DNA of 13,291 nt from JANRLJ01 sp034437895 (GTDB lineage: Bacteria > Chloroflexota > Anaerolineae > Aggregatilineales > Phototrophicaceae): the NCBI GenBank assembly GCA_034437895.1, contig DAOTTO010000272.1:1-13291 (forward strand), written 5' to 3'. The notes below the pieces were generated by a model, which was given only the letters and a program-made list of their open reading frames with translations, ran no database searches and had not been told where the DNA came from. The position numbers and the translations under genes were made by a program. Shown here piece after piece: positions 7,101 through 13,186 of the stretch (the stretch's first letter is position 1; each line of letters starts with the position of its first letter).

Positions 7101-8939
7101 CAATCCTGGCTCAAACGTCATGCCGACACGCTTGGCGGGGCTGGCGATGGCGCGTTCTAATTCGGCGGCGGAAAGCGGCATGATCGTCTCTAATTGGGTG
7201 CGGACGAGTTCGCCAAACTGCGGATAATGCAGCGGATGGTCATAAAAATCCGCCCGCATGGTGATGATGACGCGCACGCGGCTGCGCGGTTCGGTGGCGG
7301 CGATATAAAGCAGATCGAGAAAATGCGTCCGCGCTTTTTCATCTTCCACCAGCGTGAACACTTCTTCAAACTGGTCGATGACAATCACGAGTTCGCTTTG
7401 ATCGTTGGGCAAAAGCAAATTGGCAGCCCGCAGCAAGCCGAATGCATCACGCTGAAGCTGTTCGCGCAGATTGCCGGATTGATTCGCGGCGACTTTCGTC
7501 AGTGCGATTTCGAGTTCATCAAGCGGACGCGCACCGGGCAGCATCTCGATGATGAACCATTTTTCCGAGCCGGGCAGGTCGCCGCGCCATAAGGCCGGAA
7601 TCAGTCCCGCTTTGACGAGGCTCGATTTGCCGCTGCCGCTGGGGCCGACAACGGCGAGAAAACGATTGGTTTCGGCGGGGTCATGCGGCACGGATGGCGC
7701 ACGCATCGCCCCAAGGTTTGCGCCATTTGTCCCCATCCTTGGCGCATCGCCCATCCGTGTGATGAGTTTATTCACCCACGCCTCACGCCCGAAGAAATCC
7801 TGATTATCAGCGGATTGAAAAGCGCGTAAGCCCTTATACGGGTTTTCAGGATAAAAATCCTCAGTCGGGATCATCACCGCCGACGGGGCTTCCCCCGGCT
7901 TCACGATCAGATTAAGTTCTCTAGCGCGGACGATGGCCTGCACACGGCTGCGAACTCCCAATTTGCTGTAAATCTGGTTCGCATACCATTTAACGGTGCC
8001 GAGCGTGATTGTCAGCCGCTGGGCGATCTCTTTGTTCGATAAACCGTCGATAATCAGTTGCAAAATTTCATGTTCGCGCTGCGTCAGCAGTTCAATCACC
8101 GAAGTCGAACTCCGATTCATGCCGACGGCTTCACGAAAATCCGCCGCGAAGGCCAACGCATCAGGATAGCGATGATCGGGATTTTTCGCCGTCGCCTTCT
8201 GGATGACGCGGTTCACGTCACTTTCCAACGCGGGTTCGAGGTTGGTGATCTCCGGCAGCGGGTCGTTAATGTGCTTATACAAGCGCTCGATGGCGGAAAT
8301 ATTTTCAAACGGATGATGTCCGGTAATGACTTCATACAACGTCACGCCCAGGCTGTAAATATCGGTGCGGGCGGTGACGGGTTCGCTGCGAGCTTGCTCC
8401 GGTGAGATGTAATCCAACGACCCGACAATCGCGTCCTGCTGCGTGTTGCTGCTCGGCAGATTTAAATCCTTAGCGATGCCGAAATCGGTCAAATAAGCGT
8501 TGCTGTCTTCATCGAGCAGGATGTTGCCCGGTTTGATGTCGCGGTGAATCACGCCGTTGCGGTGCGCCAGCGAAAGCGCCCCCGCGATCTGATCCAGCAG
8601 CAGCGCCGCCGCCCGTAGTTCAAACGGACCATTTTGCAGTGCATCACGCAGGCTGCCGCCGCGCAGCCAGCGCATGACCAGATACGCGCCGTCTTGATCG
8701 CGCCAATAATCATACAGCGGCGTGATATGCGGATGCTCCAAACGGGCGACGAGTTGGGCTTCGCCTTCAAAGCGTCGGATAAATTCGGGCTGGCTGGCGA
8801 GACCGGGCAGAATAATTTTGATGGCGACTTCGCGCCCGACGGTACTTTGATAGGCTTTGTAGACCGCGCCAAATCCCCCTGCCCCAATTCTTTCGCGCAG
8901 ATCGTACCCTTTAATGTGCTGGCTGATCGTTGATTCCAT
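4137..8939 (-). CDS. Membrane Ser/Thr kinase - LuxR HTH - STAND NTPase - double WD40 propeller
   Basis: A 1600-residue multidomain sensor/regulator. Residues 12-270 are a Hanks-type kinase with all key residues: GAGGFG loop (19-24), VAIK Lys41, HRD Asp134, DFG Asp152 and SPEQ. Residues 284-345 are a LuxR/NarL-type HTH (LTQREHEILQLI, NKEIAQRL, TVKWYANQIYSKL). From 366 (NPYKGLRAF, FFGRE) follows an nSTAND1-like P-loop NTPase with Walker A GPSGSGKSS (432-440) and Walker B LVIVIDQFEE (Asp522). Residues about 711-742 derive from an inserted repeat. EVAHEAILREWERL follows, then one transmembrane helix (about 878-899) and, from about 963, 13 clear WD40 repeats plus a degenerate fourteenth, enough for two seven-bladed propellers. 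The propellers are presumably outside and the kinase, HTH and NTPase inside. The ATG has AAAGGGA seven bases upstream. It is monocistronic. Confidence 0.93.
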   Translation of the reverse strand: MESTISQHIKGYDLRERIGAGGFGAVYKAYQSTVGREVAIKIILPGLASQPEFIRRFEGEAQLVARLEHPHITPLYDYWRDQDGAYLVMRWLRGGSLRDALQNGPFELRAAALLLDQIAGALSLAHRNGVIHRDIKPGNILLDEDSNAYLTDFGIAKDLNLPSSNTQQDAIVGSLDYISPEQARSEPVTARTDIYSLGVTLYEVITGHHPFENISAIERLYKHINDPLPEITNLEPALESDVNRVIQKATAKNPDHRYPDALAFAADFREAVGMNRSSTSVIELLTQREHEILQLIIDGLSNKEIAQRLTITLGTVKWYANQIYSKLGVRSRVQAIVRARELNLIVKPGEAPSAVMIPTEDFYPENPYKGLRAFQSADNQDFFGREAWVNKLITRMGDAPRMGTNGANLGAMRAPSVPHDPAETNRFLAVVGPSGSGKSSLVKAGLIPALWRGDLPGSEKWFIIEMLPGARPLDELEIALTKVAANQSGNLREQLQRDAFGLLRAANLLLPNDQSELVIVIDQFEEVFTLVEDEKARTHFLDLLYIAATEPRSRVRVIITMRADFYDHPLHYPQFGELVRTQLETIMPLSAAELERAIASPAKRVGMTFEPGLVTAIIADVNYQPGALPLLQYALTELFEQRSGRLLTREAYQAIGGTVGALAKRAEEIYQNLDDVGQEAARQMFLRLVTLGEGAEDTRRRVARSELLAISLHPKSLSQAERDLSADSPPLYVMERGSGGEEIMDEIIDTYAAYRLLSLDNDPGTRTPTVEVAHEAILREWERLRGWLNDSRDEIRLQRQLASAAQEWRKAKQDTSFLLRGTRLETLENWAQTTQLALTSRERDFLAASLKQREAEYTAETERAARETRLETRSRRFLQSLVAVLLLATLGAFGLTSFAVSQSGVAQRSAVEAQNLALINGSQAALANGKTDQAIALAMEAVTIDPSSARAQVALSEAAYAPGTIRIFEGHTAEVDWVEFSPDGLAALSASWDGTLILWDIQTGAEIWRFEGHMDKSGTVAFLPDGLTAISGSYDTTMIQWDIQTGQIIRRFEGQPDQIWAVAVSPDGLTVASGGSGNNMLLWDIQTGEIIRSFEGHTGGIESIEFSADGSQLVTASDDNSVILWDVATGQILHRLEGHHSWVASATFSPDNSVIASVSDDSWVILWDRETGEMIKHFSEGGSTGPTIIDVAFSPDGRTLLTGGVAGVILWDIDTSQPLSHLRGHGGDVNSVAFNSNGRTVISAAVDGTLRLWDLEEGQIIRHYSSTEDGNLFTLTVSPDGHTVLSPWFTGSSMNVIIWDLNTGAELRRYSTDNFISNATFSPDGQMALLGVDHYNGTPAEVIMLDVNTGAELRRFTGHLTGVRRLGFLPDGHTAFSNDRNGVTILWDVATGSEIRRFSSDQGDERTTVWFTPDGHNLVDTYGDGSIALWDAETGAELRRFEGHTLAPNVVDFTADGQRAFSGGPDTTAILWDVATGAIIYRFTDHTSQIPIVDMTADGSLGIAGAADDTTLLWDLNTGDLIRRYNSGIFQPTFLPGNQTALRNNFGNLELWRIDATLDELLTWTRANRYVPELTCDQRELYRLEPLCEPASQQITTGSG
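6716..6807. repeat. Double-hairpin repeat inserted in frame within the kinase/STAND gene
   Basis: This 92-base segment aligns end to end with the intergenic repeat at 13187-13291: CCTCACCCCCCG, CCCCCTCTCC, GGAG, AAGTCCCTCTCC, GAGAGGGATTTAGGG. Its second hairpin is perfect: TCCCTCTCC (6772-6780) with GGAGAGGGA (6786-6794). The first hairpin has decayed. On the coding strand it is translated without a stop as residues about 711-742 (SLHPKSLSQAERDLSADS...), splitting the RRRVARSELLAI and MDEIIDTYAAYRLL blocks that sit close together in STAND relatives. Confidence 0.82.
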
Positions 8940-8981
8940 ACTGGCATCCCTTTCCGCAGTGTCAGGTTGTGTGATGTTTTC

Positions 8982-9035
8982 AGTATACGGTGGAACGGGG
9001 GCGCGTTGGGAGGAGTCCTAACTTTTTCCTACCCT
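8982..9035 (-). promoter_or_regulatory. Promoter with shared 19-bp upstream element (kinase/STAND gene)
   Basis: On the minus strand, AGGGTAGGAAAAAGTTAGG (complement of 9017-9035) precedes TATACT (complement of 8982-8987) by exactly 29 bases. The -35 position reads CCCAAC, again unlike TTGACA, and the preceding T makes TCCCA common to both copies. This would give a leader of roughly 35 bases before the ATG at 8939. See 3964-4017 for the twin copy. Confidence 0.72.
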
Positions 9036-9173
9036 GTCAATACGCCCAAGAGTGAGTGTGCCGGGACTATCGGATAGCAGGCACAAATTGCTTATATCAG
9101 TATGTGGGTGCGTGGAGCGCTTTTGTATACACTAAGAATACATTGCGCTATTCATCGCGGGAGATTGTTTTTT

Positions 9174-9362
9174 ATGAACTGTTGGCATTGTGACCGTCCC
9201 GCCCACGCTTTATGTCAATTTTGTGGTCGCGCTGTCTGTAAAGATCACTTCAATTACGTCCCGCCTTCATCTGATGTATGTGTGCTTGGCAATACGGACA
9301 TGTTTTCATTCGTCAAGAGTATTCTCGCCACACCTTTCACCACACCCAGTTGGAAAGAATAA
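9174..9362 (+). CDS. Tiny zinc-ribbon/B-box-like protein
   Basis: A 62-residue protein. Residues 3-25 (CWHCDRPAHALCQFCGRAVCKDH) carry two CxxC pairs plus a C-x(3)-H, a compact zinc-binding pattern like the short DUF2180/B-box-type zinc ribbons. Such modules usually mediate protein or nucleic-acid contacts, but no specific function can be assigned. The rest (FNYVPPSSDVCVLGN to the end) lacks the second metal-binding half I would expect of longer relatives, so the gene may be truncated or frameshifted after residue 25. The ATG at 9174 is preferred over an upstream GTG-rich extension because GGGAGA lies eight bases before it (9160-9165). It is divergent from the kinase gene and convergent with the transposase remnant. 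Confidence 0.55.
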   Translation: MNCWHCDRPAHALCQFCGRAVCKDHFNYVPPSSDVCVLGNTDMFSFVKSILATPFTTPSWKE

Positions 9363-9380
9363 TGAATTATCCAGAAACTC

Positions 9381-9833
9381 CTAGTCATCATCGTGAATGC
9401 GAGATGTGACCCGTGCAGTGAGTGGCAGTTGTCTATAGGTGAGTTTGTTGCCATAGGGTGGGGTCGGACCACGACGGAGTTTGTCGCTGGTATAAGGTAA
9501 ATACAGTGCAGCGTTACACTTCATTTTTGAGATGATATGTAAGCCCATTTGTTGTACCAACTAGATTGAAGGATAATTGCCAAAGTACCCGTGTAGAACG
9601 ATGTGTTTGACCTGTAAATAGGTCAGATGAAGGTGAAGAGTGGTGAGCATAGCTCCTAAAAGCTGGAGCAATGGACTGAGACCAGTCTCCGGTTTGGCAT
9701 GATTTTTACTTCCTTTGGGACGACCTCGCGGGCGTTTGGGCTGAAGGAGTGACCCGCTTTCAGGCTCGGCTTTTGGCATGATCTGCTGGACATAAAGCGG
9801 ATATGACTGCCTGATTGGATAAAGTTGATAGTG
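9381..9833 (-). pseudogene. DDE transposase remnant (IS4/IS701-like) with AT-hook linker
   Basis: One minus-strand frame reads HYQLYPIRQSYPLYVQQIM, then the AT-hook-like linker KRPRGRPKGSKN, then IVLHGYFGNYPSI, a TAG at 9561-9563, and continues in the same frame as LVQQMGLHIISKMKCNAAL, YLPYTSDKLRRGP and PYGNKLTYRQLP to a second TAG at 9381. In intact relatives the central motif is VLDGHFGN, where Asp is catalytic. Here it is His, so the copy is inactivated by substitution as well as by the internal stop. N- and C-terminal parts are missing. It begins within a few bases of the permease stop codon at 9838, so the insertion or its decay trimmed right up to the operon's end. Family placement is from motif recall only. 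Confidence 0.7.
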
Positions 9834-9837
9834 TCGG

Positions 9838-10893
9838 TTAGAGAACGATGTTAAAGAGATAACCGATTAGGATAATGCCCAGCGTCACTACAGCGACATA
9901 GAGAACAATCAGTCGCGGCTTTAGCACGCGCCGCAGAATAACCATTTCTGGTAGACTGAGGGCTACAACCGACATCATGAAGGCCAGTACAGTGCCGAGT
10001 GTGGCTCCCTTCTCCAACAGGACACTAACCACTGGGATTACACCTGCCGCATTGGAGTACAGCGGCACACCCAAAATCACTGCCACAGGTACAGACCACC
10101 ACGCTTTCTTACCCATGATCTCTACTAGAAAATCATTGGGTACGTAGCCATGTATGAATGCGCCGATGGCGATTCCAATCACCACATATAACCAGACCTT
10201 GCCACCGATTTCACAGGTACTTTGGAGCGACTGTTCAAAGCGTTCTGTCCAATTCAGATGGTCGTCCGCTAACAACCTACCACTTTTGATCTTGATTTGA
10301 TAAACGAACTCTTCAACGTAACGCTCCATTTTCATCCGCCCAATGATAATGCCTGCCACGATTGCGACGGTCAGCCCGGAGACCAAATACAAACCAGCGA
10401 CTTGCCAGCCGAACATGCCAAAAAGTAGTACGAGTGCAACTTCGTTGACCATCGGTGCTGCTATCAGGAAGGATAAGGTCACGCCGAGAGGGACACCTGA
10501 CTCGACAAAACCGATGAACAGCGGCACGGCAGAACAGGAGCAAAAGGGAGTAATCACACCGACCAGCGCAGCCAGGGTATTACCTACCCCTTCGCGTCTG
10601 CCACCGAGCCAGCGGCGACTTTGCTCAGGCGTAATGAAACTTCTCAGCGTGGTGATGAGGAAAATCATGCCCGAAAGCAGCAGAAGAATCTTGAGCACAT
10701 CATAAAAGAAGAAATTCAGCGAACTGCCGATTTGACTTTCAGGAGCCAGTTTGAGCAGTTGAAAGGTGATAAAATCTGCAATCGTTTGCAAACTGTTGTA
10801 AGCAATCCACCAGACAATCGCAACCATAACAACGATCAAAAGCGATTGGCGATCATCGTGAGAGGGGATAAGCTGTTGTATGCGCGTCGTCAT
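9838..10893 (-). CDS. ArsP/DUF318-type permease
   Basis: A 351-residue polytopic membrane protein of the DUF318/YraQ permease family, which includes ArsP (organoarsenical efflux) and related metal/metalloid exporters. The family signature TPFCSCSAVP (residues 115-124, with Cys118 and Cys120) and the second conserved block SFLIAAPMVNEVAL (141-154) are present. A hydrophilic loop (about 188-218) separates two membrane bundles, and a second-half motif GVPLYSNAAGVIPV mirrors the first, as expected of an internally duplicated fold. Start ATG has GAGGA upstream. It is the last gene of a three-gene operon behind an ArsR-type regulator and a thioredoxin-like protein (30-base gap), a combination typical for this family. 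Substrate cannot be told from sequence; arsenic compounds or soft metals are likely. Confidence 0.9.
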   Translation of the reverse strand: MTTRIQQLIPSHDDRQSLLIVVMVAIVWWIAYNSLQTIADFITFQLLKLAPESQIGSSLNFFFYDVLKILLLLSGMIFLITTLRSFITPEQSRRWLGGRREGVGNTLAALVGVITPFCSCSAVPLFIGFVESGVPLGVTLSFLIAAPMVNEVALVLLFGMFGWQVAGLYLVSGLTVAIVAGIIIGRMKMERYVEEFVYQIKIKSGRLLADDHLNWTERFEQSLQSTCEIGGKVWLYVVIGIAIGAFIHGYVPNDFLVEIMGKKAWWSVPVAVILGVPLYSNAAGVIPVVSVLLEKGATLGTVLAFMMSVVALSLPEMVILRRVLKPRLIVLYVAVVTLGIILIGYLFNIVL

Positions 10894-10923
10894 TATCTTT
10901 TGTCCTCGGTATGAATAGTTGAT

Positions 10924-11166
10924 TTACTCGGCCTGCGTTGCCCATTCGACAATCTGCTGCCGCTTAGGAATACGTCCGACCGATAACACCTTCTCATTCA
11001 TCACCAGACCCGGTGTACTCATGATGCCGTAAGCCATGATGTCGGCGTAGTCGGTGACTTTCGACAAGTCGTAAGCGATACCTGCTGCATCCAGTGCCGC
11101 GCGCGTTTCCGCTTCTAAGCGCTTACAATTCGCACAACCTGAGCCAAGAACTTTGATACTCAACAT
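10924..11166 (-). CDS. Thioredoxin-fold redox protein (TM0996/MTH895-like)
   Basis: An 80-residue single-domain glutaredoxin/thioredoxin-like protein. The active site is GCANCK (Cys11, Cys14), followed by a helix and the cis-proline segment STPGLVMN, where TP is the expected conserved pair. Length and motif fit the small redox-active disulfide protein family (TM0996/MTH895 type), which lacks the extra elements of full thioredoxins. AAAAGGA stands about seven bases before the ATG. It lies 12 bases after the regulator and 30 bases before the permease, so it is co-transcribed. It probably delivers electrons to, or keeps reduced, the permease cysteines or the transported metal(loid) complex; that role is inferred from synteny. 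Confidence 0.9.
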   Translation of the reverse strand: MLSIKVLGSGCANCKRLEAETRAALDAAGIAYDLSKVTDYADIMAYGIMSTPGLVMNEKVLSVGRIPKRQQIVEWATQAE

Positions 11167-11178
11167 GATATTTCCTTT

Positions 11179-11526
11179 TCACTGAATTTGTGCAATTCTA
11201 ATAACAGAACAGGTGGGACAGGGGCAACCTTCGACACATTGAATGCCTATATTGTGGGTTGCTCCGAGCATGAGGTTTAGCAAATCTCTAATTTGAGGAT
11301 CGGTCAGTCGATAGTAGACTTGCAAACCATCACGACGGCTGTCTACCAGTCCCGCTTCACGCAGGGTCATCAACTGCTGCGAAATATATGCCTGTCGCTT
11401 ATTCAATAACGCTTCAATATGGCAAACGCACATCTCACCCTCTCGCAGCAAATCCAGTATTTGCAGCCGTGTGGGGTGCGCCAGACCTTTGAAAAACTCC
11501 GCAAGCTGTTCGTAAGACAATTCCAT
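11179..11526 (-). CDS. ArsR/SmtB-family metal(loid)-responsive repressor
   Basis: A 115-residue winged-helix repressor. Residues 10-30 (EFFKGLAHPTRLQILDLLREG) and the recognition region (AYISQQLMTLREAGLV) are standard for ArsR/SmtB proteins, and the wing is RRDGLQVYYRL. Residues 32-36 (MCVCH) place Cys33 and Cys35 in the ELCVCDL position used by arsenite-type sensors. The C-terminus adds a second Cys cluster (Cys97, 101, 103, 106). Typically the apo-protein represses and metal(loid) binding releases DNA. It is first in its operon and almost certainly autoregulated through the palindrome at 11538-11557. GGAG seven bases before the ATG supports the start. Inducer identity is inferred, not shown. 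Confidence 0.92.
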   Translation of the reverse strand: MELSYEQLAEFFKGLAHPTRLQILDLLREGEMCVCHIEALLNKRQAYISQQLMTLREAGLVDSRRDGLQVYYRLTDPQIRDLLNLMLGATHNIGIQCVEGCPCPTCSVIRIAQIQ

Positions 11527-11537
11527 CGTGCTACTCC

Positions 11538-11557
11538 ATATTCAAAACATTGAATAT
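11538..11557. promoter_or_regulatory. Probable ArsR-type operator
   Basis: ATATTCAAAACATTGAATAT is a perfect 8-bp inverted repeat (ATATTCAA/TTGAATAT) around AACA, 11 bases upstream of the regulator's ATG. AT-rich inverted repeats of this form are typical ArsR/SmtB operators. On the minus strand, TACACT/TATATT -10-like sequences sit at its upstream edge, so binding would block the operon promoter. Confidence 0.8.
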
Positions 11558-11709
11558 AGTGTATCAGAGACTGCCTGATAGTCATCAATGCAGGATGTCA
11601 TCATTAACCAGTAACATCCCTCTTTTAGCACAAAGAGGTTGTTCAGATGATGCGTGGATGGACTGATATAGGTTTAAAGAACGTGAGAACAATACAAAAC
11701 GTATCATTC

Positions 11710-12072
11710 TTAGGTTTGTACATCACGGTGCAGATGGAGGAGGTTCTGGTTGAGCAGCGCGCACGGCGGACAGCCTCATATGCCTGTGAGTAAATGCCTT
11801 GGTCAAAGATTTTGAGGCAGTGGCAGTCGCATTCCCAGTATTTCGCATCATCCCGTACCAGGGGTAATCACTTGGTAGATTGTGTCACCTTCCTCTATAT
11901 AAACGCACCACAGACCGATTATCGTGGGTAAGGTGATTGGAACGGCGGGACGAGGTTTGTCCACAATGATGCTTTAATCATTGAGTGTATTCGTGGTGTG
12001 ACCAATATCTTTGGCCATGCCGACGCGAGGAGCTTTTTGATCAAGATCCACTAGTAGATTAAAGAGTGCCAT
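11710..12072 (-). pseudogene. Eroded gene of unrecognised family
   Basis: The minus strand from the ATG at 12072 reads MALFNLLVDLDQKAPRVGMA, then KDIGHTTNTLND, a TAA, and in the same frame SIIVDKPRPAVPITLPTIIG and LWCVYIEEGDTIYQVITPGT. A one-base shift near 11850 gives DDAKYWECDCHCLKIFDQG and IYSQAYEAVRRAR. A second shift gives ALLNQNLLHLHRDVQT and a stop at 11710-11712. Protein-like composition carried across one stop and two shifts suggests a decayed gene of about 120 residues. I do not recognise the family. The CDCHC motif might bind metal. There is no clear ribosome-binding site. Confidence 0.5.
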
Positions 12073-12498
12073 ATCGAGTATAGCTATGATGATATGCAAA
12101 ATGCCATAGTAAATATTATTATATTACTTTATATGACAAGTGGTGCAAGTCTAGTTCAAACCTCTGCGTTGAATTTATATTCTTTTGCGTGTTACCCATA
12201 ACAAATGTCATGTCGCGCAACAAGACAATGTCATTTTGTGATGTGACACTTATACCGACACGGGTGATATATCTCACTACATCCTGACCCTGTTTTAAAG
12301 GACAATGTAGAAGTATTTCAAAAATCTGTGCTGAAGGTAAGGTTTAGTCTCAGTCAAATCGCCTGATCTGAAGCATTCTTCATTGTGCCAATATCATTAG
12401 TGAACTATCAAAGGTCTTTATGCTGTGAAAGGAACATAAAGATTTCTTGTTAATGCACGTTTCTAATTAGTAGTCAGTCAATCTAAAGGAGTAACTTC
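12073..12498. other. AT-rich intergenic region upstream of membrane protein gene
   Basis: No gene seen. The first 50 bases are very AT-rich. A CRP/FNR-like dyad GGTGA-TATATC-TCACT lies at 12263-12278, and TATGCT at 12419-12424 could be a -10 box about 75 bases before the next start, although no good -35 is present. AATGTCAT-like words recur around 12205 and 12230. All regulatory readings here are tentative. Confidence 0.3.
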
Positions 12499-13128
12499 AT
12501 GAAATACCTAAGCCATCGTCTCTCAGCAGCAATGTGGTCAAGAGTACTATTACTTTGGCTCACCCTCAGCGTTGGAGCCTTAGTGTTGGGGGGGATCTCA
12601 CTAGGGTTGGGCCGGTTCGTCCAGGATAATGTTCGCGATGAACTGGTAGTTCAGCAGATCTCTTTTTCGGCAGAAGACCAGCTTTCCGATGAGGAACGAC
12701 AGATATCTGGCCTCGCCGAGAATGCTGGGCTAGACCTCACTACCGGCAACCAAGCCCAAGTTTACTCAGAACTCATAGCTTTGCACATGCGGGAGTCAGC
12801 CGATGAGGCGGGCTATCCAGATGCTGCCTACGCAACATTGGGTGGCGTACAGCGCGAATTTAGAGCAGCGGTGACCGCAGCCACGGAATCAGGTGATGAT
12901 GTTGCGCTTGAAGAAGCACAAACAGGGTTAACAACAGTCACAAATCTCCGCAATACGATGTTGACGGGAAGTAACCTTAGGGGAAATCTTCTCTCTGCCT
13001 ACGGCTGGGACAATGTTGCCACAGGCGTAATAGCAGCAGGAGCATTCATGGTGGTGTTAGCTGTTGTGTTCTTCGTGCTATTCTTTTATGAATGGCGGCG
13101 AGGCCACTTACCACCCACTGAAGCGTGA
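12499..13128 (+). CDS. Two-helix membrane protein with large extracytoplasmic loop
   Basis: A 209-residue protein of unknown function. A transmembrane helix at about 15-37 (VLLLWLTLSVGALVLGGISLGL) and another at about 175-198 bracket a soluble domain of roughly 135 residues, with a short basic tail (YEWRRGHLPPTEA). The loop carries FVQDNVRDELVVQQISF, then EERQISGLAENAG, TTGNQAQVYSELIALHMRE and, before the second helix, TGSNLRGNLLSAYGWD. This pattern (VR..L..QQI.F......GLDLTTG.QA..YS..IA.H......LRG.LL.AYGW) matches uncharacterised membrane proteins I associate with Actinobacteria and Chloroflexota. AAAGGAG at 12485-12491, seven bases before the ATG, is a strong ribosome-binding site. It has no operon partner here. 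The hairpin repeat from 13187 may end transcription. Confidence 0.82.
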   Translation: MKYLSHRLSAAMWSRVLLLWLTLSVGALVLGGISLGLGRFVQDNVRDELVVQQISFSAEDQLSDEERQISGLAENAGLDLTTGNQAQVYSELIALHMRESADEAGYPDAAYATLGGVQREFRAAVTAATESGDDVALEEAQTGLTTVTNLRNTMLTGSNLRGNLLSAYGWDNVATGVIAAGAFMVVLAVVFFVLFFYEWRRGHLPPTEA

Positions 13129-13186
13129 TTTCCCGATCAAGCTTGCACCTTACCAATCGTTTAAGGATTATAGTCAGGACTTTCGC

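Noticed and set aside
7194..7592. Plus-strand open frame of 132 codons opposite the NTPase domain
   Set aside because: It is a shadow of the GC-rich coding strand of the kinase/STAND gene; composition and lack of start signals argue against it.
12263..12278. GGTGA-N6-TCACT as a CRP/FNR operator for the membrane protein gene
   Set aside because: It is more than 200 bases from the start codon, only the inner GTGA/TCAC arms match, and no promoter is evident next to it. Mentioned only as tentative.
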